A stretch of DNA of 64,000 bases from CAG-390 sp045546615 (GCA_045546615.1 JAZQDD010000028.1:9046-73045), one strand, 5' to 3'; numbered from the stretch's first letter, positions 50,080-58,493 are shown. Made by a program: numbers and translations. The notes: generated from the letters alone by a model not told the origin.

Positions 50080-50413
50080 ACAGGAAAGGAAGGTACGGTC
50101 CAATGTACAACTAACCACAAGGCATTCGGCAGCGACGTAAGTTCAAGTGTATCGGGCAGGGAGCAAAAAACCGAGACCTGAAGGCTGTGACGGCGGATCA
50201 CAGATTTACGGCTCTCACATTTAAGGATAGATAAGCCCATATCTTAAACGACAAGTCAAGCCCGAATCCAAAAGCACCAAACGCCTTTTAAAATCAGCAA
50301 AGGCAAGTTAACGAAAGCGAGGTATAAAAAATGATGTTAGATATCAAGGGTGAAGCGAAATGACCCTTGGTTGCGGAGATAAAATCCTGCAATCAAGGGT
50401 CATTTCTTTTTTG
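50080..50413 (+). ncRNA. Structured non-coding RNA, possibly raiA-motif type
   Basis: About 330 bases between a strong promoter and a strong terminator, with no credible long ORF. The core is folded. TCGGGC (near 50150) can pair with GCCCGA (near 50260), enclosing CTGTGA-n7-TCACAG, GAGC/GCTC and TTAAGGATA-n10-TATCTTAA stems. GCCTTT-n9-AAAGGC follows. GTAC-GGTCCAAT-GTAC is near the 5' end. A three-codon and a ten-codon ORF (50331-50363) are probably chance. It is not tmRNA, SRP, RNase P or 6S by their hallmark motifs. The size and the CGGGCAGGGAGC block recall the raiA motif, but from memory only. This fills the 600-base gap at 49912-50511. Confidence 0.6.
50357..50413 (+). terminator. Terminator of the structured RNA
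   Basis: GAAATGACCCTTG / CAAGGGTCATTTC stem extended by GTTGC/GCAAT pairing around AGATAAAAT, then TTTTTT. Confidence 0.85.
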
Positions 50414-50447
50414 CGCAAAAATTTTACACGCTTGAGCCAAAAAGCTG

Positions 50448-50476
50448 TTGAAATCACGCGTGTTTTGTTATATAAT
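50448..50476 (+). promoter_or_regulatory. Promoter for queA
   Basis: TTGAAA (50448-50453) and TATAAT (50471-50476), spacer 17, 36 bases before the gene. Confidence 0.6.
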
Positions 50477-50511
50477 ATATACTGTAAATTTATGTTTTAT
50501 TAAGGATTGAT

Positions 50512-51588
50512 ATGAGTATTATTATAAACGATAAGCCCGCAACTGACCTCTCTACCGCAGATTTTGATTATTATCTCCCCGAGGAGCAAATAGCGCAACA
50601 CCCCCTTGAGCCGCGCGATTCCTCGCGCCTTATGGTGATAGACCGCGAAAGCGGCGAGCTTGCCCACAAGCATTTTTATGACGTTATCGACTACCTGCGC
50701 GAGGGCGACACGCTCGTTGTCAACGACTCACGCGTTATTCCCGCACGCCTGTACGGTCACGCCGAGGGACGCCCCGAGGCGGCTGTGGAGCTTCTCTTGC
50801 TCCGTCAGCGCGGCGACAGTGAGTGGGAAACGCTCGTAAAGCCCGGCAAACGCGCGCGCCTCGGCGCAAAAATGGTCTTTGGCGGCGGCGATATGACAGC
50901 CGCCGTAGTTGACATCGTCGAGGAAGGCAACCGCATCATTCACATCGATTTCGACAAGAATAAATACGAAAATATCTACTCAATGCTCTCCGAGGTCGGC
51001 GTAATGCCCCTCCCCCCTTACATAACGGAAAAGTTAAGTGACCGCGAGCGCTACCAAACGGTGTACGCGCGTGAGAACGGCTCTGCCGCCGCACCGACGG
51101 CGGGACTGCATTTCACCCCCGAGCTTCTTGAAAAGATCCGCAAAAAGGGCGTTGAGATAGTCCCCGTTATGCTCCACGTCGGGCTTGGCACGTTCCGCCC
51201 CGTCAAGGAGGACAGAGTGGACAGGCACATAATGCACTCGGAATACTTCTCCGTCAGCGAGGAGGCGGCACAGACCATCAACAGCCGCCGCGCCGCGGGC
51301 GGAAGAACGATATGCGTCGGCACGACCTCGTGCCGCACGCTTGAAAGCGCGTCGGACGAGAACGGAACGGTACGCGCGATGAGCGCGGACACGGGCATTT
51401 TCATCTACCCGGGATACAAATTCAAGGCGACGGACGCCCTGATAACCAATTTCCACCTGCCCAAAAGCACGCTCCTTATGCTTGTCAGCGCGCTTTACGA
51501 CCGCGAAAAAATGCTTAACGCCTACGAGACTGCCGTCCGTGAAAAATACCGCTTTTTCTCGTTTGGCGACGCAATGATGATATGTTAA
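50512..51588 (+). CDS. queA: S-adenosylmethionine:tRNA ribosyltransferase-isomerase
   Basis: Builds epoxyqueuosine on the wobble base of tRNAs by transferring the ribosyl part of S-adenosylmethionine to preQ1. The 358-residue protein has FDYYLPEEQIAQHPLEPRDSS (cut here: starts near residue 18) and DTLVVNDSRVIPARLYG near 65. GSAAAPTAGLHFTPELL near 188 and VGLGTFRPV near 219 form the catalytic domain, and the C-terminus has ITNFHLPKSTLLMLVSAL. It is a single gene; queuosine partners (tgt, queG) are not in the window. Confidence 0.96.
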   Translation: MSIIINDKPATDLSTADFDYYLPEEQIAQHPLEPRDSSRLMVIDRESGELAHKHFYDVIDYLREGDTLVVNDSRVIPARLYGHAEGRPEAAVELLLLRQRGDSEWETLVKPGKRARLGAKMVFGGGDMTAAVVDIVEEGNRIIHIDFDKNKYENIYSMLSEVGVMPLPPYITEKLSDRERYQTVYARENGSAAAPTAGLHFTPELLEKIRKKGVEIVPVMLHVGLGTFRPVKEDRVDRHIMHSEYFSVSEEAAQTINSRRAAGGRTICVGTTSCRTLESASDENGTVRAMSADTGIFIYPGYKFKATDALITNFHLPKSTLLMLVSALYDREKMLNAYETAVREKYRFFSFGDAMMIC

Positions 51589-51616
51589 AAAAGCAACACA
51601 AAATGCGCATAACGCG

Positions 51617-51645
51617 TTGACAAATTGGATGTAATATGCTATACT
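51617..51645 (+). promoter_or_regulatory. Promoter of the toxin-antitoxin pair
   Basis: TTGACA (51617-51622) and TATACT (51640-51645), spacer 17; the ribosome site GAAAGGAG follows, giving a very short leader. Confidence 0.7.
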
Positions 51646-51667
51646 AATATCGAAAGGAGTTGATATT

Positions 51668-51949
51668 ATGTCTAAAGTATCTACAAACATCAGCATTGAT
51701 GCCGAGACCAAAGCAAAGGCACAGCTAATGCTTGCCGACCTTGGAATGGATCTGTCCACGGCCGTTAATATTTTTTTGAAGCAAATGCTCTACGAGGGAG
51801 GAATCCCGTTTTCCATCACCAGAGACGTTCCCAACAAGATCACTCTTGAAGCAATGAAAGAAGCACAGGAAATGCTCCGTTCTCCCGAAAAGTATAAAAA
51901 GTATGACAATGTAGACAGGATGATGGAGGACATTTTAGGTGAGGTATGA
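51668..51949 (+). CDS. RelB/DinJ-family antitoxin
   Basis: A 93-residue antitoxin. The N-terminal ribbon-helix-helix reads STNISIDAETKAKAQLML, with DLGMDLSTAVNIFLKQM as the helices, the standard RelB/DinJ DNA-binding and dimerisation part. The C-terminal helix (EAMKEAQEMLRSPEKYKKY) should wrap the toxin. It is expected to repress its own promoter through conditional cooperativity. It overlaps the toxin gene by 11 bases, in the order antitoxin then toxin. Confidence 0.9.
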   Translation: MSKVSTNISIDAETKAKAQLMLADLGMDLSTAVNIFLKQMLYEGGIPFSITRDVPNKITLEAMKEAQEMLRSPEKYKKYDNVDRMMEDILGEV

Positions 51950-52214
51950 GATCGTCCCTTCAAATCAATTCAAGAAGGACTTGAAGCTTGCCCAAAAACG
52001 CGGATATGACCTTGATAAAATAAAAAAGGTCATTACGGTTCTTGCGAATGGGGAAATTCTCGCAGCACAATACCGCGACCATTTATTGAGCGGCGATTAC
52101 GGCGGCTATCGGGAATGTCACATTCAACCGGACTGGTTGCTTGTATATCAGATAGACGGAAACCGATTGATACTGTTCTTGGCCCGAACGGGTACGCATA
52201 GCGACTTGTTTTGA
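51939..52214 (+). CDS. YafQ/RelE-family mRNA interferase toxin
   Basis: A 91-residue ribosome-dependent endoribonuclease. The fold markers are QFKKDLKLAQKRGYDLDKI near residue 10 and a catalytic cluster typical of YafQ: DHLL (His near 48), RECHIQPDW (His and Asp near 59-63) and the final RTGTHSDLF (His near 86 and the terminal Phe). The start is GTG at 51939, with GGAGGA nine bases upstream inside the antitoxin gene, so translation is coupled. All catalytic residues look intact, so the module is probably functional. Confidence 0.9.
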   Translation: MRYEIVPSNQFKKDLKLAQKRGYDLDKIKKVITVLANGEILAAQYRDHLLSGDYGGYRECHIQPDWLLVYQIDGNRLILFLARTGTHSDLF

Positions 52215-52376
52215 GCTTCACCGATTGGTTTGTGCGATCTTACCAATCGGTGAAATCTTATATAGCGTCAGCGCCGCAGACTATATGTTTGTTGAATAAA
52301 GACCTTATCTTTGATCAAAGAGCAATGAAGAACTCATTTGCATTACCAAAAAATAAACACTAAATTCGAGAAAAAA

Positions 52377-53363
52377 ATGCCAAACTACACACTTAAAATA
52401 TGGCTCAGCTCCATACCCGAGGAGCTTCCGAGGCTTCCCGCGCTCGTAGACGCGCACATGATCGCTTCCCCCGTAGAGCCGCTTGAAAAAAGCTCCGTTC
52501 CTTCAAAAATACTCACCGCCGCGCCCGACGTCAACGCCATTCTTACCGTCAGCGCGGAAGGAAGCCTTACCGAGGCGGTGCGCAACACCGTAAAGAAATA
52601 CGCAAACGCGCTTTGCTCAACTTACGGCGGTATCACCGAGGAGGAGGACGGCACGCTCGGCGCGCCCGCAAATCCGTATGATTTTCCGAAGATAAATCTC
52701 TACTCGGAAATGCTCACTATCGCGCTGTGGTACGAGCCCTCGCGCGGCTTTGACACCTTTGCCGAGGATTTTGTCACGGCGCTCGAGGAAGAACTGCCCT
52801 GCGCACTGCCCGTCACCTACGGCAAGGAAGACGCGCCCTACTCGCGCGAAGGCTTCATAGAATATCTCAAAGCACAAAGCGCACCCGTATGGCGTCCCGC
52901 CCGCCCCGTCGCATCCGTCGGAATAAGCGATGCCGCACGCCGCGAGTCCGATTACGAGGGCTACCGCGCCTCGCGCATCGCCATTGAGCTTCCCGCAGAA
53001 TTATACGCGATAGAGGACTGGGCGATAGTTGTCCGCAGGGTGCTTCTGCGCCTTTGCGAGCTTACCGATGCCTTTTTCGGTCAGATAACGCTTGGTGAAT
53101 GCCCCGTCAGCGCGTGGTGGTGGCAGGGCGTTCCCGCCGAGCTTGGCGTGGCGTGCTATTTCGGAACGCCGTACGCAGAGCTTATCCCCGACTGCGAGCA
53201 GATAGGCACACGCACGAAGAAGGGCTACACCTTCACAGAGCCGAACGGCCCGCGCGTACCCGACGAGCTTATTTCGTTCAAAAAAAGCCGCATACACCAA
53301 AAAAAGACAGACTACCCCTACTACGATAATTTCACCGCAGCACAAAAAATACCGCTTAAATAA
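52377..53363 (+). CDS. Hypothetical protein, unrecognised family
   Basis: A 328-residue soluble protein I could not assign. It starts MPNYTLKIWLSSIPEELPRL and has no signal peptide or membrane segment. Noticeable segments are an internal WAIVVRRVLLRLCELTDAFF helix near 225, an aromatic block AWWWQGVPAELGVACYFG near 256, and a Lys-rich tail. Charged and Ala/Glu-rich composition suggests a compact cytoplasmic enzyme or accessory protein. The ATG at 52377 has a poor ribosome site; a TTG at 52338 is in frame. It lies 19 bases before miaA and probably shares its transcript. The gap 52215-52376 shows nothing. Confidence 0.6.
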   Translation: MPNYTLKIWLSSIPEELPRLPALVDAHMIASPVEPLEKSSVPSKILTAAPDVNAILTVSAEGSLTEAVRNTVKKYANALCSTYGGITEEEDGTLGAPANPYDFPKINLYSEMLTIALWYEPSRGFDTFAEDFVTALEEELPCALPVTYGKEDAPYSREGFIEYLKAQSAPVWRPARPVASVGISDAARRESDYEGYRASRIAIELPAELYAIEDWAIVVRRVLLRLCELTDAFFGQITLGECPVSAWWWQGVPAELGVACYFGTPYAELIPDCEQIGTRTKKGYTFTEPNGPRVPDELISFKKSRIHQKKTDYPYYDNFTAAQKIPLK

Positions 53364-53382
53364 GCAACCGAAAGGAGCGCCC

Positions 53383-54321
53383 ATGAAACGACCGATACTT
53401 GCCATAGTGGGCGCAACCGCCTCGGGCAAAAGCTCACTCGCACTTCGCATAGCCCCCCTGCTTGGCGGCGAGATAATCGCCTGCGACTCAATGCAGATAT
53501 ACGAAAAAATGGACGTCGGCACGGCAAAGCCGACACCCGAGGAGCGCAAAGCAGTTCCGCACCACATGATAGATTTTCTGCCGCCCGACACGCCGTTTTC
53601 CTGCGCCGAATACGCAGAGCGTGCACTCGCCGCCGTGGATGACGTTCACAGCCGCGGCAAGCTCCCCATCGTTGTCGGCGGAACGGGGCTTTACCTTGAC
53701 TCTCTCCTCTTTGAACGCCCCTACGCCGCAAGCGAGGGCGCAAGCGCACTTCGTGACGAGCTTTCCGAGCTGGCAAAAAAAGAGGGCGGAGCGCACGCGC
53801 TGTGGCTTGAGCTGTCACGCATTGACCCCGAAAGCGCAGAAAAAACACACGAAAACAACGTGCGCCGCGTTATACGCGCGCTTGAGATATACCGCGCGAC
53901 GGGCATTCCGAAAAGCCGCCTTGACAAAATGGGCGGAGAGGCGAGGTTTGACCATGCCGTAATCTGCCTGCGCTACCCCGACCGCAATTTTCTGTTGCGC
54001 AGGATAGAGCAAAGAGTCGACGCAATGCTTGCAGACGGTCTGCTTGAAGAAACAGCCATGCTTTTGCGCCTTGGCGTTTTCGGCACGGACTCAACGGCGG
54101 CAAAAGCGATAGGCTACAAGGAGATGCTCGGCTGCATACAGGGCAAAATGAGCCTTGATGAATGCCGCGAGGCACTTGTGATAGCCACACGGCAATACGC
54201 CAAACGGCAGATGACGTGGTTTTCTGCAAAGGACTACGTAAACATGATAGACGTTACCGAGGACGAGCCGGATCCTTTCGAGAAAGTTCTCGCCCTCGCA
54301 AACCAACTGCTAAAGCAGTAA
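53383..54321 (+). CDS. miaA: tRNA dimethylallyltransferase
   Basis: Prenylates A37 of tRNAs that read U-starting codons, making i6A. The 312-residue protein has the P-loop GATASGKSSLA near residue 10, the substrate segment ACDSMQIYEKMDVGTAKPT near 34, then GGTGLYLDSLL near 98 and the late QYAKRQMTWF near 275. GAAAGGAG precedes the ATG. It is followed after 24 bases by the HlyD-like gene. Confidence 0.95.
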   Translation: MKRPILAIVGATASGKSSLALRIAPLLGGEIIACDSMQIYEKMDVGTAKPTPEERKAVPHHMIDFLPPDTPFSCAEYAERALAAVDDVHSRGKLPIVVGGTGLYLDSLLFERPYAASEGASALRDELSELAKKEGGAHALWLELSRIDPESAEKTHENNVRRVIRALEIYRATGIPKSRLDKMGGEARFDHAVICLRYPDRNFLLRRIEQRVDAMLADGLLEETAMLLRLGVFGTDSTAAKAIGYKEMLGCIQGKMSLDECREALVIATRQYAKRQMTWFSAKDYVNMIDVTEDEPDPFEKVLALANQLLKQ

Positions 54322-54345
54322 ATTTTACAGAAAGGCAATATTGGT

Positions 54346-55803
54346 ATGCCACGAAAGGAATACAACGCTCTCGCCGCGTTTCGCGCGCAGGACAAGCCGC
54401 GAAAAACACGGCAGCGGCTTGATCTTTCATATATTTTTACCGCGCTCTTACAAATATTCGTTGCGCTTGGCGCAATGACTCTTGTGGTATACTTCGGATA
54501 CCACACGGTAACGGCGTTTACCAGCTCCGTAACAACCACCCCCGCGTACACGATAGAGCATTCGGCATACACCGACTCTACGGCGTATATCATACGCGAC
54601 GAAGCCCCCATAAAAACGTCCTTCGTTTCGGGCTTTGCCGATTACCGCGTGAGCAACGGCGAGCGTGTGGGAAAGGGCGAGATAATTTGCGACATCTACC
54701 CCGCGGCAGAGGAAACTCTGCGCCGACAGATAGGCGCTATCGACGAGGAAATAGCTCTGCTTGAGGACGTGCTGGCATCCGCCGCCGCTTCGGGAAGCAT
54801 ATCCGCCGTCGGCAAGCGTGTCTCTGCCGACTACACAGCTCTCATGTCCGCTCTCTACGGCGGAGAGCTTGCCGACGCCGTAAGGCTCTCCGACTCACTG
54901 CGCGGCTCGCTGACCGCACTCGCGGCGCTATCGGGCGAGGCGGACGGCGTAAACACGCGCCTGACGGAGCTTAAAGAACAGCGAGCCTCCACGCTGACAA
55001 TGCTCGGCGGAAGCATCGGCAAAACAAGTGCGCCCTCCATAGGCTACTTTTTCGCCGAATGCGATGGGTACGAAAACGTTTTCACGCCCGAACTTATCAA
55101 AAAATTCAGCACGGAGGCGTTTTACACCGCGGTAAATACCGCACCCGAGCAGGCATCCTTTATCGGAAAGATAGTCAATTCCGCAAAATGGTACGTAGCC
55201 GCCCCCATGAGCGCAAGCCAGAGCAAAAATTACACCGTTGGGCAAAGCTATCGCCTGACCTTCCCCGATAACGGCGGCTACGTCATAAAAATGACTCTTG
55301 AAAAATTCGCCTATGACGAGGAGGGCGGTGCGATACTGCTGTTTTCCTCGTCCGATATCCCGTCCGACTTCCTATATATGCGCGCCCAGCGGGTGCGCGT
55401 GGAATACCGCGTTTTCAACGGATACCGCATACCCATCGAGGCTGTGCGCCACTATGACGGAATGACGGGCGTGTATACCCTGCACGGCGGCTACGTTTAC
55501 TTTCGCCGAATAAACGTCCTTTACGAGGGCGAGGGCTACTACATCGTTTCAAAATACGCCGATATCGAAAAAGGTAAACCGAAAACGTTCCGAGTGCTTG
55601 GCTTCAACCCCGACGGCGTGTTGCACGAATACGACTCCATTTTTACCGTAGCAGAAAAGCTCGGACTTGAAAAAACCGTTCACAATAACGGCGGAACGCC
55701 GTTAAAATACGGCTATTCCGCGCCGTATTTCTACCATCTTGCCGACCTTGAGGAGATAATCATAGCCGGCAACGACCTATATCACGGAAAGGTGCTTGAT
55801 TGA
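54346..55803 (+). CDS. HlyD-family-like single-pass membrane protein
   Basis: A 485-residue protein with a basic cytoplasmic start, one membrane helix at about residues 28-52 and a large extracellular part. The first extracellular strands (YIIRDEAPIKTSFVSGFADY near 84) and ERVGKGEIICDIYP near 103 resemble the lipoyl/barrel-sandwich part of HlyD adaptors. A helical coil (about 120-210) and a second barrel follow. In Clostridia a protein of this type sits just before yggS-sepF in the division cluster, so a role in envelope or division is more likely than toxin export. It overlaps yggS by one base (TGATG). Confidence 0.7.
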   Translation: MPRKEYNALAAFRAQDKPRKTRQRLDLSYIFTALLQIFVALGAMTLVVYFGYHTVTAFTSSVTTTPAYTIEHSAYTDSTAYIIRDEAPIKTSFVSGFADYRVSNGERVGKGEIICDIYPAAEETLRRQIGAIDEEIALLEDVLASAAASGSISAVGKRVSADYTALMSALYGGELADAVRLSDSLRGSLTALAALSGEADGVNTRLTELKEQRASTLTMLGGSIGKTSAPSIGYFFAECDGYENVFTPELIKKFSTEAFYTAVNTAPEQASFIGKIVNSAKWYVAAPMSASQSKNYTVGQSYRLTFPDNGGYVIKMTLEKFAYDEEGGAILLFSSSDIPSDFLYMRAQRVRVEYRVFNGYRIPIEAVRHYDGMTGVYTLHGGYVYFRRINVLYEGEGYYIVSKYADIEKGKPKTFRVLGFNPDGVLHEYDSIFTVAEKLGLEKTVHNNGGTPLKYGYSAPYFYHLADLEEIIIAGNDLYHGKVLD

Positions 55804-56510
55804 TGCAAGATCTTAAACAACGCTATATGGCAGTAAAAGCCGCCGTAGCCGAGGCGGCGATAGCCTCGGGCAGAAATGCAGATGACGTAGAGCTTATCGC
55901 GGCTGTGAAATACGCCACCGCAGAGGAGATAAACTTCCTGCACAGAGAATGCGGACTTTGCCACATCGGAGAAAACCGCGTCCAACAGCTTCTCGATCAT
56001 TATGAGGCGCTGGAATGCCGAGATGAGATGAAGATACACTTTATCGGCTCGTTGCAAAAAAATAAGGTAAAATACATCGTCGACAAGGTATGCCTTATCC
56101 ACTCGCTCGACTCCCTCTCCCTTGCCGCCGAGATAGAAAAGCAATCGGCAAAGCGCGGCATCACAACGGACGTACTCGTTGAGATAAACAGCGGCAGAGA
56201 GGAAGCCAAGGGCGGCGTTATGCCCGAGGATGCAGAAGCCTTTTGCCTTTCCCTTTCGGCGTTTGAACACGTGCGCCTGCGCGGTTTTATGACAATGGCG
56301 CCAAAATGTGAAAAAAAAGAAGAATATTTTAATTATTTTCAAGAAACTTCACAACTTGTTCTTGACATTTGGCAAGAAAAACTTCATAATATATATAAGC
56401 CTGTCTTGTCGATGGGTATGAGCGCAAGCGTCATCCCCGCAATCGAGGCGGGCGCAGATTGCGTACGAGTAGGCTCTGCCATTTTCGGCAGGACCACACC
56501 CCTTAAATAA
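55803..56510 (+). CDS. Pyridoxal-phosphate homeostasis protein (YggS/PLPBP)
   Basis: A 235-residue single-domain alanine-racemase-like barrel that binds pyridoxal phosphate without catalysing a reaction and keeps the vitamin B6 pool in balance. The cofactor lysine is Lys36 in LIAAVKYAT. IGENRVQQLLDHYEAL near 60, HFIGSLQKNKVK near 80 and SMGMSASVIPAIEAGADCVR near 201 are family blocks. The start at 55803 overlaps the previous stop and has AAAGGTG upstream. It is in the conserved yggS-sepF-yggT division cluster. Confidence 0.93.
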   Translation: MQDLKQRYMAVKAAVAEAAIASGRNADDVELIAAVKYATAEEINFLHRECGLCHIGENRVQQLLDHYEALECRDEMKIHFIGSLQKNKVKYIVDKVCLIHSLDSLSLAAEIEKQSAKRGITTDVLVEINSGREEAKGGVMPEDAEAFCLSLSAFEHVRLRGFMTMAPKCEKKEEYFNYFQETSQLVLDIWQEKLHNIYKPVLSMGMSASVIPAIEAGADCVRVGSAIFGRTTPLK

Positions 56511-56545
56511 AAATAAATGAATTATAGAAAGCATGGAGGAACAAC

Positions 56546-57034
56546 ATGGCACGTTTTACCAACCCCTTTAAGAACACTGCCCCCAAGGACGATTTTGACA
56601 CCACTTACTACGGTGAGGATACCGCTGATATTCAGGACGACACATTGTTTACCGCACCCAAGACCGAAGAGAGTATAGAGCGCCCCGTTTCCGCCCCCTC
56701 GGTCGCTCCCAAGCGCACGGGATTTATGTCCACAAGCACCGCAGCCGTTACCATGAAACTGATGAAGCCCACAAGCTATCAGGAGGGCACTTCCATTGCT
56801 GACCAGCTTATGAATAATTGCGCAGTAGTTATGAACCTCGAAAACACCAATAAGGAGACTGCCTCCAACCTTATATACTTCCTTAGCGGAGTTATCTACG
56901 CTATCAACGGACACATGAAGCCCGTTTCGGGAGACACCTACATGCTCACTCCCAACAACATGGAGATAGCAGAGGAAGGCACGGGCGCCGCTCCCGCCGA
57001 CGACGGGCTTGACGCTTACGGATACAATTATTGA
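56546..57034 (+). CDS. sepF: Cell division protein SepF
   Basis: A 162-residue FtsZ-binding membrane anchor of Gram-positive bacteria. A disordered N-terminal half leads to the SepF core (about 72-145): MKPTSYQEGTSIADQLMN, then CAVVMNLENTNKETASNLIYF (cut: begins near 93) and GVIYAINGHMKPVSGDTYML. TGGAGGAA lies six bases before the ATG. It follows yggS and precedes yggT with a 221-base gap filled by repeats (57035-57255). Confidence 0.93.
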   Translation: MARFTNPFKNTAPKDDFDTTYYGEDTADIQDDTLFTAPKTEESIERPVSAPSVAPKRTGFMSTSTAAVTMKLMKPTSYQEGTSIADQLMNNCAVVMNLENTNKETASNLIYFLSGVIYAINGHMKPVSGDTYMLTPNNMEIAEEGTGAAPADDGLDAYGYNY

Positions 57035-57128
57035 TTTTCGCCGCCGCTTGGCGGATATGGGCTGCGTCTTTAGTGCAACCACTCCAAAAAAAGTCTGACG
57101 CAGGCTTTTTGAGGTGCGTGATTTGCGT

Positions 57129-57229
57129 TTTTTGCCCGTGAAACAGGCAAAAATTGCGGTGTTTCGCCGCAAAGCAAAAACGATAGGGGTGAGTACCAAA
57201 TGCATTTTTGCATTTGCCTCACCCCCCGC
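57129..57229. repeat. Hairpin TTTTTGCC/GGCAAAAA and dispersed palindromic element, copy B
   Basis: The gap 57035-57255 holds TTTTTGCC-n9-GGCAAAAA (57129-57153) and, at 57186-57229, GGGGTGAG...CTCACCCC around AAATGCA-n4-TGCATTT, a close copy of the element at 44346-44389. No ORF or RNA gene was recognised here. Confidence 0.6.
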
Positions 57230-57255
57230 AATTCTTAACAAGAAAGGTAAAAAAC

Positions 57256-57537
57256 TTGAAGTTTTTTCTTTATCTCGTAATTAATCTGTGTGACACGTTT
57301 TTAACCGTCATACTTTTCGCAATGCTCGCTCGGGCGCTGATGAGCTTCCTCTTCATGGGAGAGGAAAACAAGTTCTCCCTTTTCCTGTACTCGATAACGG
57401 AGCCGTTCATTCTGCCCTTCCGCGCACTTTTTGCGAAGTTCGGTTGGTTTGAGGGAATGCCGCTTGACGCCGCATTCTTTTTCGCCACCGTATTCCTTTC
57501 GATAATCCAGACATGCCTGTTTAGCATACCAATATAA
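57256..57537 (+). CDS. YggT-family membrane protein
   Basis: A 93-residue protein with two hydrophobic helices (FFLYLVINLCDTFLTVILFAM and AAFFFATVFLSIIQTCLFS). Between them is the family core ALMSFLFMGEEN then YSITEPFILPFRALF. YggT proteins lie next to sepF in most Gram-positive bacteria and cyanobacteria and affect division or nucleoid partition. The start is TTG at 57256 with AGAAAGGT upstream; an ATG 48 bases earlier would add residues encoded within the repeat element. Confidence 0.85.
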   Translation: MKFFLYLVINLCDTFLTVILFAMLARALMSFLFMGEENKFSLFLYSITEPFILPFRALFAKFGWFEGMPLDAAFFFATVFLSIIQTCLFSIPI

Positions 57538-57560
57538 AATTTAAGGAAGGTTTTCCAGAA

Positions 57561-58493
57561 ATGGCAATTCCGCAAAGCTTTAAGGAAAAATACTCTCTTA
57601 CAGGTGACGAGTACGAAAAACGGAATGTGGACCTTGCGCTTTCCGACCTTTTTTCCGCATCCACCAGACTCTATGCCGATAACGCAGAGCTGCGCCGTCA
57701 GCTCGAAGAAGTAAAGGCGGAGCGCCAAAAGCTCGCCGCACAGCTTAACGAAGCAAGGTCTGCCCCCGCCCCCGAGACGGCAGCACCCGTGACAGCAATG
57801 AAGCTTGATGAAATAAGCCGCCGCCTTGATGCACTCGAGAGCAAGATAGGCGCAAACGCAGGAGTGCTTGGCGAAAAGCTCTCCGCTATTGCCGAGGCGC
57901 TTTCGGGCGCAGTCGTGTACACATCCGCAGGGGATGACCTCTCCTCGGATGAAGAGACCCTTGCCGATGCCGAGGCGCTCGAATACGCCGAGGAAGCACC
58001 GTCCGAGGAATGCACCGACGACCACTCCCCCGAGGCTGTTTCAGCCGCTATCCGCACCGTAAGTGTTGAACCTACGCTCGATTTTAGCGAGATCATAAAA
58101 GAAACCACCGCGCCCAAGGAAGAAATCATAATTGATAAAGCATCCGAAGCCGAGGAAGAACCCATGATCGAGGAAGTACCCGAAGCCGAGGAAGAGCTCA
58201 TGATCGAGGAAGCTCCCGCCGAAAGTACCGAGCCATCGCGCGAGGAAATTATAAAAGCGGCAGGACTTGAGGAAGCGGCAGAGGAAATAGAACCCGCAGA
58301 GCCAATTCCCGACGACAGCGTTTCAAGCATGCTGGCGGCTCTTTACTCCTCGCCCGCCGAAGAACCCTCTCCCGCCGAGGAAGAAAAATCCGAACAGGAG
58401 CAAACGGACGCTCCCACAGCCGAGTCAGGCAAGGTCAGCGGAATGCGCAGTTCACTCGATGCCATCCGCCGCCGCCGCGAAAAGAAGAAATAA
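57561..58493 (+). CDS. Acidic coiled-coil protein in the divIVA position
   Basis: A 310-residue soluble protein. The N-terminus MAIPQSFKEKYSLTGDEYEK lacks the membrane-binding pattern of true DivIVA. Coiled coil is likely at about 40-75 (AELRRQLEEVKAERQKLAAQ) and 80-115. Residues 125-290 are extremely acidic, with direct repeats of an EAEEEPMIEEVP-like unit, and the end is very basic (MRSSLDAIRRRREKKK). Its place between yggT and ileS is where divIVA normally lies, so it may be a diverged polar or septal scaffold; that is inference from position only. The usual ylmH gene is absent. Confidence 0.6.
   Translation: MAIPQSFKEKYSLTGDEYEKRNVDLALSDLFSASTRLYADNAELRRQLEEVKAERQKLAAQLNEARSAPAPETAAPVTAMKLDEISRRLDALESKIGANAGVLGEKLSAIAEALSGAVVYTSAGDDLSSDEETLADAEALEYAEEAPSEECTDDHSPEAVSAAIRTVSVEPTLDFSEIIKETTAPKEEIIIDKASEAEEEPMIEEVPEAEEELMIEEAPAESTEPSREEIIKAAGLEEAAEEIEPAEPIPDDSVSSMLAALYSSPAEEPSPAEEEKSEQEQTDAPTAESGKVSGMRSSLDAIRRRREKKK

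Noticed and set aside
50331..50363. Ten-codon ORF at the end of the structured RNA
   Set aside because: It overlaps the terminator stem and is more likely chance, although a GAGGT site precedes it; kept only as a remark.
50080..50413. tmRNA, SRP RNA, RNase P RNA or 6S RNA
   Set aside because: None of their hallmark sequences (tRNA-like ends, the SRP Alu/GGAAGGAAGCA loop, P-RNA conserved regions) is present.
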